From NCBI GenBank assembly GCA_963969495.1, contig OZ018323.1, forward strand, positions 81,787,332 through 81,851,331: 64,000 nt of DNA. The letters are read 5' to 3'. Below the pieces are notes generated by a model, which did not search any database, was not told the DNA's origin, and saw only the letters and a list, made by a program, of their open reading frames with translations. The DNA is from Ceratothoa steindachneri. Lineage: Eukaryota; Arthropoda; Malacostraca; Isopoda; Cymothoidae. A program made the position numbers and the translations under genes. Shown here piece by piece: positions 33,661-44,959 of this stretch. How positions within the stretch are numbered: position 1 is the first letter of the stretch; each line of letters opens with the position of its first letter.

Positions 33661-35055
33661 TTGGGTTGAGGAATAAGTTCTTGCGGTTTTATCAAATTTA
33701 TTCATTACCATTAGCAATTTTAGAAAAACTTGATTATTAATTGATAACAATATGCAATTTAATCAATAATGTATTCTCCGTTGTTATTTACGACTTTTTC
33801 CCAACGTTCAACTAGTTATTCGATTCCTCTGCAATAAAAATCTCTGGATTTTGACTCGAAGAATTCGTCTAACCAGGTTCTTAATTTCACATCAGTATTG
33901 AACGAAACGCCGCGCAAATTGTTTGAGAGCGATCGGAAGAGATGAAAATACGATGGAGTCAAGTCTGGCGAATATGGAGGATGCGGCAGAATTTCCTAAT
34001 TAAGCGTTTAAATGGCGTCTTTTGTCATATTGGCAATGTGAGGACGAGCATTGTCGTGTTGTAGAAGGACTCCATAACGTCAATGAGGTCGCTTTTCACG
34101 AATAGCTTCGGCGAGTCGATACATTTGTTGAACGTAGAGTTCTGCATTGACAATCTCGTTGTTCGCAAGGAGCTCATAAAGAATGATGCCTTCACAATCC
34201 CAGCACACACACCATCGTCTTTCGTGGATGAAGTTCTTGCTTTAATCGCAGAAGTGTTTTTTTTATTGGAGCTAAGCCATTGTTTTTGATGGTTCATGTT
34301 GACATAAACACACCACCTTTCGTCGCCAGTGATGTTGCGGTGAAGAAATCTGTCCCTATATCCATGAGTAGCCTTGTGACGAGCAAGCAAACCTTCGGCA
34401 ATCGTGGAGCGTTGAAGTTTGTTGCTTTCGCTCAAAGCGTGCGAAACCCATGCACCAAGGTTTTGAACTTTCCCCATCGAATGAAGGTCATTCACTACAG
34501 TTTTCTGACTACATGCCAATTGTACAGTCAATTCTCTAGTCGATTAACAGGGATTTTCATGAAGAAGGTCGTTCAATCGATCTTCATCAAACTTTATTGC
34601 GGCGACCAGAACGTTCTTCGTCATTAAGATTGAAATGACCGTTTTTGAATGGTGAAAATCACCATTGAGCTGTCCTTTCTTATAAAGCATTTTCTTCGTA
34701 CACAGCGCAAATATGGCGAAGAGGTTTAGCTGCGTTTGCATTGTTCCCGTCTCGATTGAAAATGAATAACAACAAGTGTCGAAAATGCGCCTTTCTTTCA
34801 ACTTGACATTCCATTTTGAGGGTACAGAACAAAAATTGAATTAACACAACTTTTAAATAAACCGCAATGACTTATTACTCAACTTCAAGACGTAGCCTAA
34901 GCAAAAGCCTAATAGTCTACGCTGTTAATAGACGTAGCCTAACCTTTGCAAATTTTGCTCTCATTATTTATTATTGTTTCTTAATATGTGCACAAACAAC
35001 GCCAACAAAACTTAAATCAACACAACATTAAAAAACGCAAGAACTTATTCCACAA
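33661..35055 (-). mobile_element. Mariner element 3 (1,395 bp), inactive
   Basis: The inverted ends are TTGGGTTGAGGAATAAGTTC plus TTGCGGTTTT on the left, and AAAACGCAAGAACTTATTCC plus ACAA on the right. Both are bounded by TA (33659-33660 and 35056-35057), as expected of mariner. The length fits a nearly full-size element (~1.3 kb is typical). The transposase runs on the minus strand. The TIRs differ from those of mariners 1 and 2, so this is a separate subfamily. Confidence 0.88.
33759..34814 (-). pseudogene. Mariner transposase (DD34D), frameshifted, third Asp lost
   Basis: It starts at ATG 34814 (MECQVE context) and ends at TAA 33759. The N-terminal part includes FDEDRLNDLL (34544-34580), a mariner helix-turn-helix segment. 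The middle has SQKTVVNDLHSMGKV, HALSESNKLQR and the first catalytic block ITGDERW (Asp kept). The second block LLQHDNARPHIA is readable in another frame (Asp codon complement at 34053-34055). The third block reads PDLTPSYFHLF where mariners have PSDYHLF, so the third Asp is Tyr (codon complement at 33949-33951). The distance between the second and third sites is 104 bp, one short of 34 intervening residues, consistent with a 1-nt deletion. At least one further frameshift and an in-frame stop (GIE*LVERW) are present. Confidence 0.85.
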
Positions 35056-35057
35056 TA

Positions 35058-36170
35058 AGCATCTATTTCGCGGCCGAATTGAGTTTATGATTTTTCGGCT
35101 GATCTAATGTTGCTCTTTTCGATTTTCTTTCTTTTCCACATACGTATTTAATTAACACGGATTGCCTAGTGAATAAAACACGCTGTAATTCTGAATAAAT
35201 ATCTTAGACGTAATTAACTCCATTCGGTCGCGAAAAATCATCATAACCGCAGCGCCTCATGGGCAATATTGATTCGGTTGCTCTCAAGTGCTTTTATATG
35301 CTTGACTTTTATATGCTTGCCTTTCTTGACATTTAAAAGGGTTAGGATGACTAAAGTTTAGCAGTCTCTCCTGCATTTATCCGATGTAGTTGCTATAAAG
35401 TCAATGTTCGGAAAGTTAAATTATCTCCATATTATTGTTTTATTTCTTTTAATAATAAAAGAATACAACCATAGAGGCTTTTGTCATTACTTAGGAAAGG
35501 GGCGAGAGCCCTGTAAATTATTACAATGCTAATTATATATTTAGGAGACGCGACTTAAATAGAGAATACACTCATGTGATGAAAGTCATATTTAAAGAAA
35601 TAAACTTAACGAAAAGCTTTTTGATAAAGGGTTACTTGATTTTAACCTTAATATAATAACCCCGTGGCAGATTAAGTCTTCATTCGCTTTAAATGATACG
35701 CACTCAACAAACACATAAACAGACATTGCACCAAATGAGACAAAAAAGTTTGCTGAGAACGTGTGAGCGACTCACATACTTGGCGAGAAAGCAATAACGT
35801 TTGAAAGAAATTAATTAGATGTGGAAGAGCACAAAGAAAATTAGTGATTACATGACTTTACAAACGAAAAGTTATACAAGATAAAAAGAATTGCTTAAAA
35901 GAAATGTGGTTCCCGGAACTAATCTATTGCCAGATTTTCTAAATATTCATTATACATCAAAAGCACCAAAAAACTAACAAATAATCCACAGCCACAAGAG
36001 CAGGCAGAGAGAAATAGTCCCAAGAGACCCCAAAACGAAATGCAAAGCTATACATTAATGTCAACAGAGTAACAAGGTAACTGAAGACAGACAGATTATA
36101 GTTTAGGAGACAAAACCATCGAGCATTATACAACCAGAAACTCAATACCATTTGAAATATCTAAAATAGA
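35058..36170. other. Unassigned AT-rich stretch
   Basis: No feature was recognised between the mariner end and the LINE remnant. Confidence 0.4.
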
Positions 36171-36179
36171 TGCTGCAGA

Positions 36180-38152
36180 ACAAAAGAACGAGGAGCACTT
36201 GGATCATATGAGAATGAGTTTAACGATCTATACTTCTGAGCATAAACAGTTTTCACAGTGAAAATAAGTTCAATTATTCGTTGGGATTACCACGCACCAG
36301 TAGCATAAATAAGGTTAGAAAAAGACTTTATATCAAGGAGAATAAAATAACTAAGGAAATATTTCATATTATCATCCCACACTTTTGATGGTGGAGCAAT
36401 TGCAATCAGGACGAATATTAGATATCGTGAAAGCTCCGGATTGGACAAGGTTTAACCAGATATAGATGATGTTACAATAATAACTTTCCTAACCCCCTAG
36501 AAGAGGGCACATTCTAGTTCTTAATTGATTGAGGCAAATTTGGAAGAATAGAGCTAGAGTTCCTAACCTTAGACGTCCAAAACTCAGTTAGAAATGCTAA
36601 CAAAGTGTTAGTCACTCGAGAATTTCACCTAACTATACATTAGAGAGATGGTAACTTGCACCAAGCAACCATGAGATGATAAGCATGATAATCTCAGCAG
36701 ACCCAATAAAATTAAGGTGCCTAAAAGAAAACACTATTGTGAGCTAAATGAAATCGATATAAGGAAGAACTATCACAATTCAGGACAAACGATCTAATAG
36801 AATCGACGCTTGAAGAGATTGATGAAAAAGTGAATAGGATAATAGAGATGCTTTCAGTTAGGAAGATAAGAACAACGTCCCAAGATCTGATCACTGGAAT
36901 CTACCAAATTATAGTAGAAGCAACTAACTACGAGTCATAGATAGACAACAGCAGAGAATAAGAAAAAAAACTAGAAACCAGATGTCAATTCCTACAAAAT
37001 CAAAGGCTTTTACAAGAAACTATAAATGAAATAAGAATTATAATCAGCATTGAGCAATACAATAGTTGAATGATGTTTTTGAAAAAAATAGACGCTGATC
37101 AAAAGCCTACAAAATCTGGCCAAAATTATATATGGAAGAGAATTTAGAAAAACAAAAACAATTCAAAGATCAGGATAGAGTAATTGTGAGGCCTTTGAAA
37201 ACGAAAGATTATTCAGAGAATTCTGGAGCATGGTGTCCAACAGATCTCTAAATGAGAACCAGGATTTTTAAACTGGAATATGAACAAAAGCGTTATTTCC
37301 TCAATGGCTACCGAGCAGATATTGCACCCGAACACATAACAAAAGAGGGAGATTTAGACAGCAAGAAGTGACTAAGATGACATTAATAGAAATTATATAT
37401 TTAGAACAATAAACAAAAAGCGCAGGGTAAATCACATATCACTACTTACATCAACTAAGAATTTTAGATCTATTTCACTTCTAGAATAGATAAGAAAACG
37501 CTGATAAAAACTGAACAACTGACTAATAATTCACACAGAGAGGAACGATTTAATACTAAGACAACGACATGGTATCGGGAGAGGAAGGGATAAACCTCCA
37601 TTGCCTTGCTAAACGAATTGATAGCGAATGCAGAGGACGAAAACAAGTATGTTTCATGTGGCTCTTCGTGAGCAACAGAAAGCGATCGATAAGGTACGGA
37701 AGACTGGTTTAAATTTAACAATACTTGGATTTGATATATCCCCAATGCTCACAAAGATACTATGTAATTATGCATATGATCGAATCGCCTACATCGTCAT
37801 AGAAGAATATAGGGACCCATATTTGACTTTACAAAAGGAATAACAGGGTGATGCTTAATTTTCACCCTGTATAGCATCTACAAAAGAGACATGCTCGCCC
37901 CTTTAAAAAAAATCACCCCCTACATCCAATACGCGGATGACGTCATGCAAGTTATAGATGATCATATAGGTAGGCACAAATGATAGTCAAAATGACTGCG
38001 ACAGGAATATGAAATATGAACAATTACGAAAGAAAATGGAAAATTAAAACTAATTGGGAAAAATTAAGGTTAAGCCGGTGTGAAGAAGAAAAACTGTAGG
38101 CATAATGGTAGAAGAGGAGACGCTATCCTAAAGAATTGAGGAAAAAAAGAGC
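36180..38152 (+). pseudogene. Jockey/I-like LINE remnant (endonuclease and RT), with YADD
   Basis: A degraded non-LTR ORF2 reads in shifting frames. Near 36384-36430, FDGGAIAIRTNIRYRESS resembles the APE endonuclease '(R)GGG.AI.....'. Near 37440-37480 is a YRPISLL-like block (FRSISLLE). Near 37575-37640 is RGRDKPPLLLNELIANAEDE. At 37655-37770 is QQKAIDKVRKTGLN then PMLTKILCNYAYDRIAY. Near 37850-37990 is TLYSIYKRDMLAPLKK followed by TPYIQYADDVMQVIDDH, with the catalytic YADD at about 37931-37942. It continues with KMTATGI..MNNYERKWKI. Stops are frequent, including one in the usual 'GVPQG' position (GITG*). Mariner 1 begins immediately after, and I could not locate LINE sequence resuming beyond it. 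Confidence 0.75.
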
Positions 38153-38154
38153 TA

Positions 38155-39429
38155 CGAGGGGCGATCAATAAGTTTTGAGAATCGGTAGGGCAAAACAGAG
38201 GAAGAGGGATGGCTGTTTGTGGGGGTGTTTGGACAAGTTATGACAAGTCAGGACCTGCAGCCGCACGCTCTTTCCTCGTCTATTTAAGAAGCAGTAGCTG
38301 ATCGCAGATCGTTAGTCACAAATTTTTCAACAATGGAGAAGGTTGAGCACCGCGCAGTGATCAAATTTTAGAACAAGGTAGGCAAGAATGCAAAAGAGAT
38401 CCATAAACGACAGGTTGAAGTGTACACCGACACCGCGCCTTCCTATGCAACAATTGCTCGCTGGAATAGGGAGTTTCGCCATTGTCGTGAGTCCCTTGAA
38501 GATGACCCTTGTTCAGGACACCCGTCATACGTGACCAACGAGGACAATGTGGCCTGTGTGGAGAGGATGCTCCTCGAAAATCGACGGGTGAAGGTCGAAG
38601 AAATCGAGTGAGAACTTGGAATATCACATGAAGGTATTATCAACATCATCCACGACAATTTGGCCATGACCAAGGTCTCTGCCGTTGGGTCCCTAGAAAC
38701 CTCACGTCCCATGATCGACTTCAACGTCGTCAAAGTTCGGAAGAGCTGCTGCTCCTGTACAGCCAAGACCCGGTGGGATTCTAGTCACGCATAGTGATAG
38801 GTGATGAAACGTGAGTTCATCACTGGGATCCCGAGACCAAGCTCTAAAGCATGGCCTGGAAGCACAGGGGCTCTCCTACCCCCATCAAGTTCCGAACCCA
38901 ACCCTCAGCCTTGAAGATCATGGCCACCATCTTCTGGGATTCTGAGGGAGTGTTGATGGTGACTATGCGACTCGTGGAAGGACCATCACAGGCCAATATT
39001 ACGCCGAGGAACTGGCTGGGTTGAAGAAGCGCATCCGTCAGAAGCGGCGCGGCAAGTTGACACGCGGTGTCCTGCTTCTCCACGACAATGCCCCTGTCCA
39101 CAAGGCCAGAGTTGCACAAACTGACCCGAGGAGCTCAACCATCCCCCCTACAGTCCAGATCTGGCCCCTAGTGACTACTTTTTTTCCTGCCAGCTCAAGG
39201 CTGCATTGTGTGGACGCCGATTTGGGGACGATGAAGATGTCATCTCGCCGTCCAGGAGTGGATTGAACAGCAGTTGGGAGATTTCTGGTTGTCGGGAATT
39301 CGAAGCCTCAGGGACAAGTGGCGCAAGTGCATTGAAGTCGAGGGTAGTTATATTGAAAAATAACGAAACACTTTTCCTCATATCTCGTTTCCTTATATCC
39401 GAATTGCAAAACTTATTGACTGCTCCTCA
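38155..39429 (+). mobile_element. Mariner element 1 (1,275 bp), full length but inactive
   Basis: The inverted ends are CGAGGGGCGATCAATAAGTT (left) and AACTTATTGACTGCTCCTCA (right), flanked by TA (38153-38154 and 39430-39431). The length is typical of mariner. It lies directly against a LINE remnant and is the sister of mariner 2 at 43 kb in the opposite orientation. Confidence 0.92.
38333..39363 (+). pseudogene. Mariner transposase (DD34D), multiple nonsense changes
   Basis: The frame starts MEKVEHRAVIKF at 38333. It contains the paired helix-turn-helix region (TDTAPSYATIARWNREFRHC; RVKVEEIE*ELGISH), the first catalytic block IGDET*VHHWDPETK (Asp at 38803-38805, following Trp changed to stop), the second LLHDNAPVHKARVAQ (Asp at 39084-39086), and the third PDLAPSDYFF (Asp at 39173-39175). 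It ends RKCIEVEGSYIEK at 39363. The second and third Asp are 89 bp apart. Mariner 2 retains 16 bp that are missing here, and restoring them gives 105 bp, the exact DD34D spacing. All three aspartates survive, but stops and frameshifts exclude function. Confidence 0.9.
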
Positions 39430-39431
39430 TA

Positions 39432-39582
39432 TTAGTTGTCAACCGACCTGTGGTGGGTTGATCGAGTAGAAATTCTGAAAGAATAAGATTCGGTCGATAA
39501 AATTATGGTCATTTTCCCAAGAAGGAGGAGACCTCTTCTGGGTCTCTTTATGTATAAATGTATACAGCTTAGGATAAACTTA
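39432..39582. other. Unassigned spacer
   Basis: Short interval between the mariner end and a GA tract. No feature seen. Confidence 0.4.
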
Positions 39583-39895
39583 GTATAAGATAGAGAGAGA
39601 AAGAGGAAGAGAGAGAGAGAGAAAGAGAGAGAGAGAAAGAGGAAGAGAGAGAGAGAGAAAGAGAGAGAGAGAGGAAAGGCAAGAAGGGGAGGAGGATGAG
39701 GAGGGGGAGGGCGAGGGTTTAGGAGGAGTAGAGATAGAGAGACCTAGACGGAGAGGGAGAGAGAGGTGGGAGGGTGAAAAACGAGAGCTTGTTTGTGTTT
39801 CTTCGTGTGGTAGGGAGAGATAGAAGGAAATGTAGACGAAGGTGGAGAGAGTAGAGGGAGATAGAGAAGGAAAGAGTATATCGAGATGGAGAGAG
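39583..39895. repeat. Purine-rich (GA)n-like tract
   Basis: GAGAGAGAAAGAGGAAGAGA-type sequence, purest at 39583-39680 and decaying rightwards. Confidence 0.9.
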
Positions 39896-41228
39896 AGTAA
39901 AGTTTTTTAAGGTTGTGTCTCCTGGCGACTGTCTCCTGGGGCCTAATTCTCCGTAATCGAATAGTCTAAAGGCTGTGCGATGGCGTGCTATTTAGGTTCT
40001 TGTGTGCCGTCTCTTATTTTCTTTGCCAGGCTAACCGAGCTAGAGGAATGACCAAATTTCTGCTATATAGTCGGTGTGCAGAAAAGCCAAACCCTGGTTC
40101 GGTCCTTGCAGACTGTTTGGCACCTTCGGGAGTAGCGAAAGAGTATGATATTGAGGGGTTAGATGGGTTGGAGAGGGTAGAGATGAATTAGAGGGTAGCG
40201 AGTCAGAAAAAGAGTTTAAAAAGGAAGAGTGTGATACAACACCGTGTAATCATTCAACCCAAAGCACTGCAGCTGGTAGGTAGATTAGATGCCTCTAGGA
40301 ACAAGTCCGCGCAAATAATTCAAGTCCCAATATGTACGAATATATACTTTTTCATCGCGTACTGCACATAACAAAATGCACACAAACACGCACAAAAATG
40401 TAAAAGAAGTTGTGCCATCGATACATTACTATCTCCATTGCGAACAAAGAGCATTATCCTCCGTTATTGTTACCTAAATTTAATTACCGCCATTAAAATT
40501 CCCAAATACGAGTCAATTTAAATTTTTTAAACTTGTTAATCGAACATGACGTCACGGAGTAATTGCCTTTTACCCTCAAACCGGCTCGCGAAAGAACCCG
40601 TTTCAATTCATTATAAATTATAAATATCAACCTTTGATAATGATGTAGGTATGTATCGAAACGCGTCAGGCCAATAAATTTATTTGCTTTACTCAATAAA
40701 TTAGTTTCCTGCCCTCGTTCATTAATATATTTCTGATGAATTTTGGCAACCTTATCCATGGGTTATCTCACGACCAAAAGCGGAATATAAGAAAAATCGA
40801 GAGATTTGAAAAGAAAATAATTAAGGCTAAGCTCACAGTCGGCTTCAATAAAATATTGTACGAAAAAAATCTACATCTAAATCGGTGATGAATCCTCTTA
40901 ATAGGTAGATGGATCCCACTAACCATAATGATCCATATAGTTTGGAAGATATGGGGAGCTAGGGGAATCACTGTGTAACACGATTTTTGTCTTTGGGTAG
41001 CAACTGTTATTTGCCATTTTTTGTGTTTTGAATACATGAAAAAACACTATAATTTATTTCAAACTTTGCTTCTTTTATCCAGGATAATGATATTTATATA
41101 AAATTCACCTATTCCCTCTGGAAGAAAGTGGCGAATTTTAACTTTCATTTGCATAAAGTAGAAAAAAAACATGATACAAAAATATTATTTATTTATTCTA
41201 GAATTACATAAGTGATACAATTAAAATA
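39896..41228. other. Unassigned stretch
   Basis: No gene was recognised. A segment near 40635-40690 (GTATGTATCGAAACGCGTCA plus GGCCAATAAA) has the look of repeat-family sequence often found in invertebrate genomes, but I cannot assign it. Confidence 0.3.
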
Positions 41229-42560
41229 TTAGAAATGTGTAGTTTTCCGTGATTTACGCTTATACTCTAGATTACTTTCACGAATCAGCCCCCAAATATA
41301 GTCTCCTATCAGATTTTCATTATACGATCCTTGATAGCGGCGTTCAAAGTCCAGTAGATTCTGGTAAAAGCGCTCGCCATGCTCCTCACAGTACGCTCCC
41401 ATATTTTCCTTAAATTTATCAATGACTTAAGGGACATCCTGCAACCCATCTTGCCGTAGTTTCTCAGCAAGTTCTCAACAAGCTCTACATAATTTTAAGC
41501 TTTGTGGTTATCTAGGAAGCCAAGAATCACTACGATAGGGCTGCACCACGCTGCTTTTTCCGTCTTAGTGAGCTTCTCGGAAAACTCCTTGCACTCCATG
41601 ATCTTTTTTATTTGTGGACAGACGAAAGACTCCGGCTTCAACCTTTGCCGCAGATAACTTAGGAAAGAAATCTTGGAGATACTTGAAAGCTGCAGACTCC
41701 TTGTCTAGAGCTCTGACGAGTTTTCTTCTAAGGCCCAATTTTAAATGCAGAGGATGAAACGGTACTTTGCGGGGGTCCAACAAAGGCTCCTATTTGACGT
41801 TGTTTCTCCCCACACTAAACTCGTTCCGTTGTGGCAAATTCCGCTGATGATAGTGTACCACAGTGTTCCTGCTGTCCCAAAGGCAAAGATAACAAAGAAA
41901 CTTGGTAAAGCAGCCTTGCAAACCCATCAAGAATGCCACCATTTTGAAGTCTCCGATAACCTCCCAACCGTATTCTTCATATGTCAATGCATCTAGAAAG
42001 ATCTCCGCACTGCTGTATTGCTCTTAGAGCTGGATCGAGTGAGCAAGGGAAAGAGATGGATGCAAGTTCCCTTTTTGAAACAGCACTGCTTTGAGGCTCC
42101 TGGATGAAGTTTCAATGAAGAGGCACCACTCGTTGTGATTACAGACGACTTCGATTGCCTCATACAGACTAGTCACATTGAGACAAAAGCAAAGCTCATC
42201 TTGACGTGTACAAAAGCTTGAAAAACGCTGGTGACGCTTTCTACGACCTAATATTTGCACACTGTCATCTAACAAATCGCACTGCTTGAGTCTCGAAGTT
42301 AAAAGCTCGGCATTGGACGCAGTGATACCAAAATCTCTGACAAGGTCTTTGACATCTTTTTGTTTGTGGTAGTATTCTTTTCTCTCCTCAGTCGCAACTC
42401 TGTACTCTGGAGTAATGACTTCATCCTCTTCTGAACTGCTTTTCCTTTCTAAAAACTGAATCTCTTCTTTTGGAAGAGTGGGTACGGGGAGCTCAGAACT
42501 GTGTGGCACTAGAGCAATAGATGACTGAAGGTCTGGATAGAAAACAGGAGCATTTTAACC
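41229..42560 (-). pseudogene. Pseudogene of a recurrent multi-copy animal protein family of unknown function
   Basis: One long minus-strand reading frame is broken by two nonsense changes and a frameshift. The N-terminal part at 42509-42024 includes LPVPTLPKEE, KDVKDLVRDFGITASNAELL, EWCLFIETSSRSLKAVLF and HPSLSLAHSIQL. After a TAA it continues in frame with LDALTYEEYGWEVIGDFKMV and YLCLWDSRNTVVHYHQRNLP, then RNNVK followed by TAG where the family has Trp. It goes on with DPRKVPFHPLHLKLGLRRKL and LDKESAAFKYLQDFFPKLSA. A frameshift near 41625 leads into EKLTKTEKAAW. The terminal exon-like stretch ENMGAYCEEHGERFYQNLLD, RRYQGSYNENLIGDYIWGLI, RKTTHF* is intact to the stop at 41229. I recall close relatives in many arthropod genome annotations, usually uncharacterised and repeated, so transposon carriage is likely. 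No superfamily or ends can be given. A conserved E.HGERF and CxxC-like LCLWDSR are the notable motifs. Confidence 0.75.
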
Positions 42561-42790
42561 TGATCGACGTTTGAAAGGGTTCACCATGCAGAAGATAATA
42601 TTGCTTAAGTGGTGAGTTGGTTTCCTCTAAATTCGTGGGATTGCGAAATGCATAGCTCTATTTTCTCCTCTGTATCATCCTGTCGGAAGCAAAGTGAAAA
42701 TATAATTATAAATATACAAATACTTTTCATCTAGTGTTATTAGAAAAGTTAAAAAAAGAAAATCTAGTATCCAAATAAACAAAACACATT
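42561..42790. other. Unassigned spacer
   Basis: Probable upstream flank of the pseudogene. No inverted repeat matching its 3' side was found. Confidence 0.35.
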
Positions 42791-42816
42791 ATATATATAT
42801 ATATATATATATATAT
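42791..42816. repeat. (AT)n microsatellite
   Basis: A short pure TA run. Confidence 0.95.
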
Positions 42817-42985
42817 TACCTTACAGAGTTCTTTTGCAGAGCTGGCAGGTGAAATGAGGTGCCAAAGGTTAGTCTTGATCTCCGGCTGGCATGCCGAAAT
42901 ATTCCTTGTAGGCCTCACACATTTTAGCAGATCTCTCTACAGAGTACTTTTTCGCTCTAGTCTTAAGAAATTCGCCACAGACATA

Positions 42986-43902
42986 CCAGGGGCAGTCAAT
43001 AAGTTATGCAATTCGGATATAAGGAAACGAGATATGAGGAAAAGTGTTTTATTATTTTTCAATATAACTACCAGCAACTTCAATGCACTTGCGTCACTTG
43101 TCCCTGAGGCTTCGAATTCCCGACAACCAGAAATCTCCCGACTGCTGTTCAATCCACTCCTGGACGGCGAGCTGGACATCTTCATCGTCCCCAAACCGGC
43201 GTCCACGCAGTGAAGCCTTGAGCTGGAGGAATAAAAAGTAGTCGTAAGGGCCAGATCTGGACTGTAGGGGGGATGGTTGAGCTCATCGAATCCGCACTCG
43301 AGCAGGGCAGCTTGTGCAACTCTGGCCTTGTGGACTTTGACGACGTTGAATTCGATCATAGGGCGTGAGGTTTCTAGGGACCCAACGGCAGAGACCTTGG
43401 TCATGGCCAAATTGTCGTGGATGATGTTGATAACACTTCCATGTGATATTCCAAGTTCTCGCTCGATTTCTTCGACCTTCACCCGTCGATTTTCGAGGAT
43501 TATCCTCTCCACACGGGCCACATTGTTCTCGTTGGTCACGTCTGACGGGGGTTATCTTCAAAGGACTCACGACAATGGCGAAACTCCCTATTCCAGCGAA
43601 CAATGGTTGCCTAGGAAAGGGCGGTGTCGGTGTACACTTCAACCTGTCGTTTATGGATCTCCTTTGCATTCTTGCCTTCCTTGGTCTAGAATTTGATCAC
43701 TGCGCGGTGCTCAACCTTCTCCATTGTTGAAAAATTTGTGACTGATGATCTGCGATCAGCTACTGGTTCTTAAATAGACGAGGCAGGAGCGTGCGGATGC
43801 AAGTCCTGACTTTTCATAACTTGTCCTAACACCCCCACAAACAGCCATCCCCCTTCCTCTGTTTTGCCCTACCGATTCGTAAAAATTATTGACCGCCCCT
43901 CG
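42986..43902 (-). mobile_element. Mariner element 2 (917 bp), internal-deletion derivative of the mariner 1 family
   Basis: The ends are CCAGGGGCAGTCAATAAGTT (left) and ATTATTGACCGCCCCTCG (right), bounded by TA (42984-42985 and 43903-43904). The right end and the adjacent ~170 bp (GTAGGGCAAAACAGAGGAAG in reverse) match the 5' end of mariner 1. It is about 360 bp shorter than mariner 1 because the middle of the transposase is missing. Orientation is opposite to mariner 1. Confidence 0.92.
43052..43724 (-). pseudogene. Mariner transposase lacking first two catalytic aspartates
   Basis: It starts at ATG 43724 and ends at TAA 43052. The N-terminal DNA-binding half is better preserved than in mariner 1 (ELGISHGSVINIIHDNLAMT). 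It then jumps from FNVVKV directly to HKARVAQAALLECGFDELNH, skipping everything between the N-terminal domain and the residue after the second catalytic block. So the GDE and HDN blocks are gone. The PDLALTTTF reading shows a 1-nt frameshift where PSDYF should be. A defective protein of this type could at most bind ends. Confidence 0.9.
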
Positions 43903-43904
43903 TA

Positions 43905-44955
43905 GCAAGGTGCGTCTGTCGGATATTTACAGCCTATTAATGCCATGTGTGACGAAGGCTTCTGTCACTGACGAGTGACCATGTCTGCACTGTGACGACT
44001 AGAGTTAAACTAATCTGTTGTGTAATATTATTTGTATTTATACAGTCATCTACGTTACCGGAATGTTTTACAAATTCTTCAAACGTAGAAAAATTTCTCG
44101 AATGTTCTTGAAAGCTCTACATTTTATTTTGCACCAAATTAGTGCTAAATCTATGTGTGAGTTAAGAGAAATGTCATTGCTGTCCAGATCGCAAAAAAAC
44201 AAATTATAAGGGAAATAATAGGTATTACTACTGTATTACTGTTTCTATCACTTTTTTAATACAGTCTATAATGTTTAGACCATAACTGAAAACAACATAA
44301 CCTTTGAAACCTTTTATATATTTTTTTTATTTGCATCAAAATAATGTTATTTACTATAAATGGGCTAATTTACATATTCAATGTCCTAGCCACAAAAGCA
44401 AAGTTTTGGGATTAAAATTGACTTTTTTTCATTTAATAGAGCCACAACCAATTGGAAAATAACACTTTTAACCCAATGACAAGACAAAAGTGAAATTTTG
44501 TTACACAGTGTAATTACTCTATACAGTCCCACTCAATCCATTCTCTTCGACTAGAAGGGAACTTTGAAGTACGAACTTGTTCCTCGTGGCTTACATGCAA
44601 CCTATAGACTTCAGAAATTAGTGTGGACTTTTTTTCATGATTAAATTCATTGTCACCTTTAACCTTTTGCGCTTTATTGTTTATTTATTAACCATTTTTC
44701 TTATGTATATATCACTCTCTTCATCTCTCCTGAATCTTTTACTAATAAGAGAAAATACCCTCCCTGATTAAACCAATTTTCTTTTATGAATTCTTCTTGA
44801 TGAGGTACAGCCCATTTATTGTTATTATTTTTATTAAATTTTTACAAGTTCCCTATCCCAACAGCCACCTCCTCTTACCCAATCTCTTTTCCTCTCCTTC
44901 ACTCTAAAGCGGAATGTGTAGAAAGGAAGAGACACTCAAAAAGACAGAAACGTCA
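43905..44955. other. Unassigned AT-rich stretch
   Basis: No feature was recognised. Confidence 0.4.
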
Positions 44956-44959
44956 GAAC

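Noticed and set aside
41229..42560. Reading the 41-42.5 kb locus as an active host gene
   Set aside because: Two in-frame nonsense codons (one replacing a conserved Trp) and a frameshift, with no intron boundaries that would remove them.
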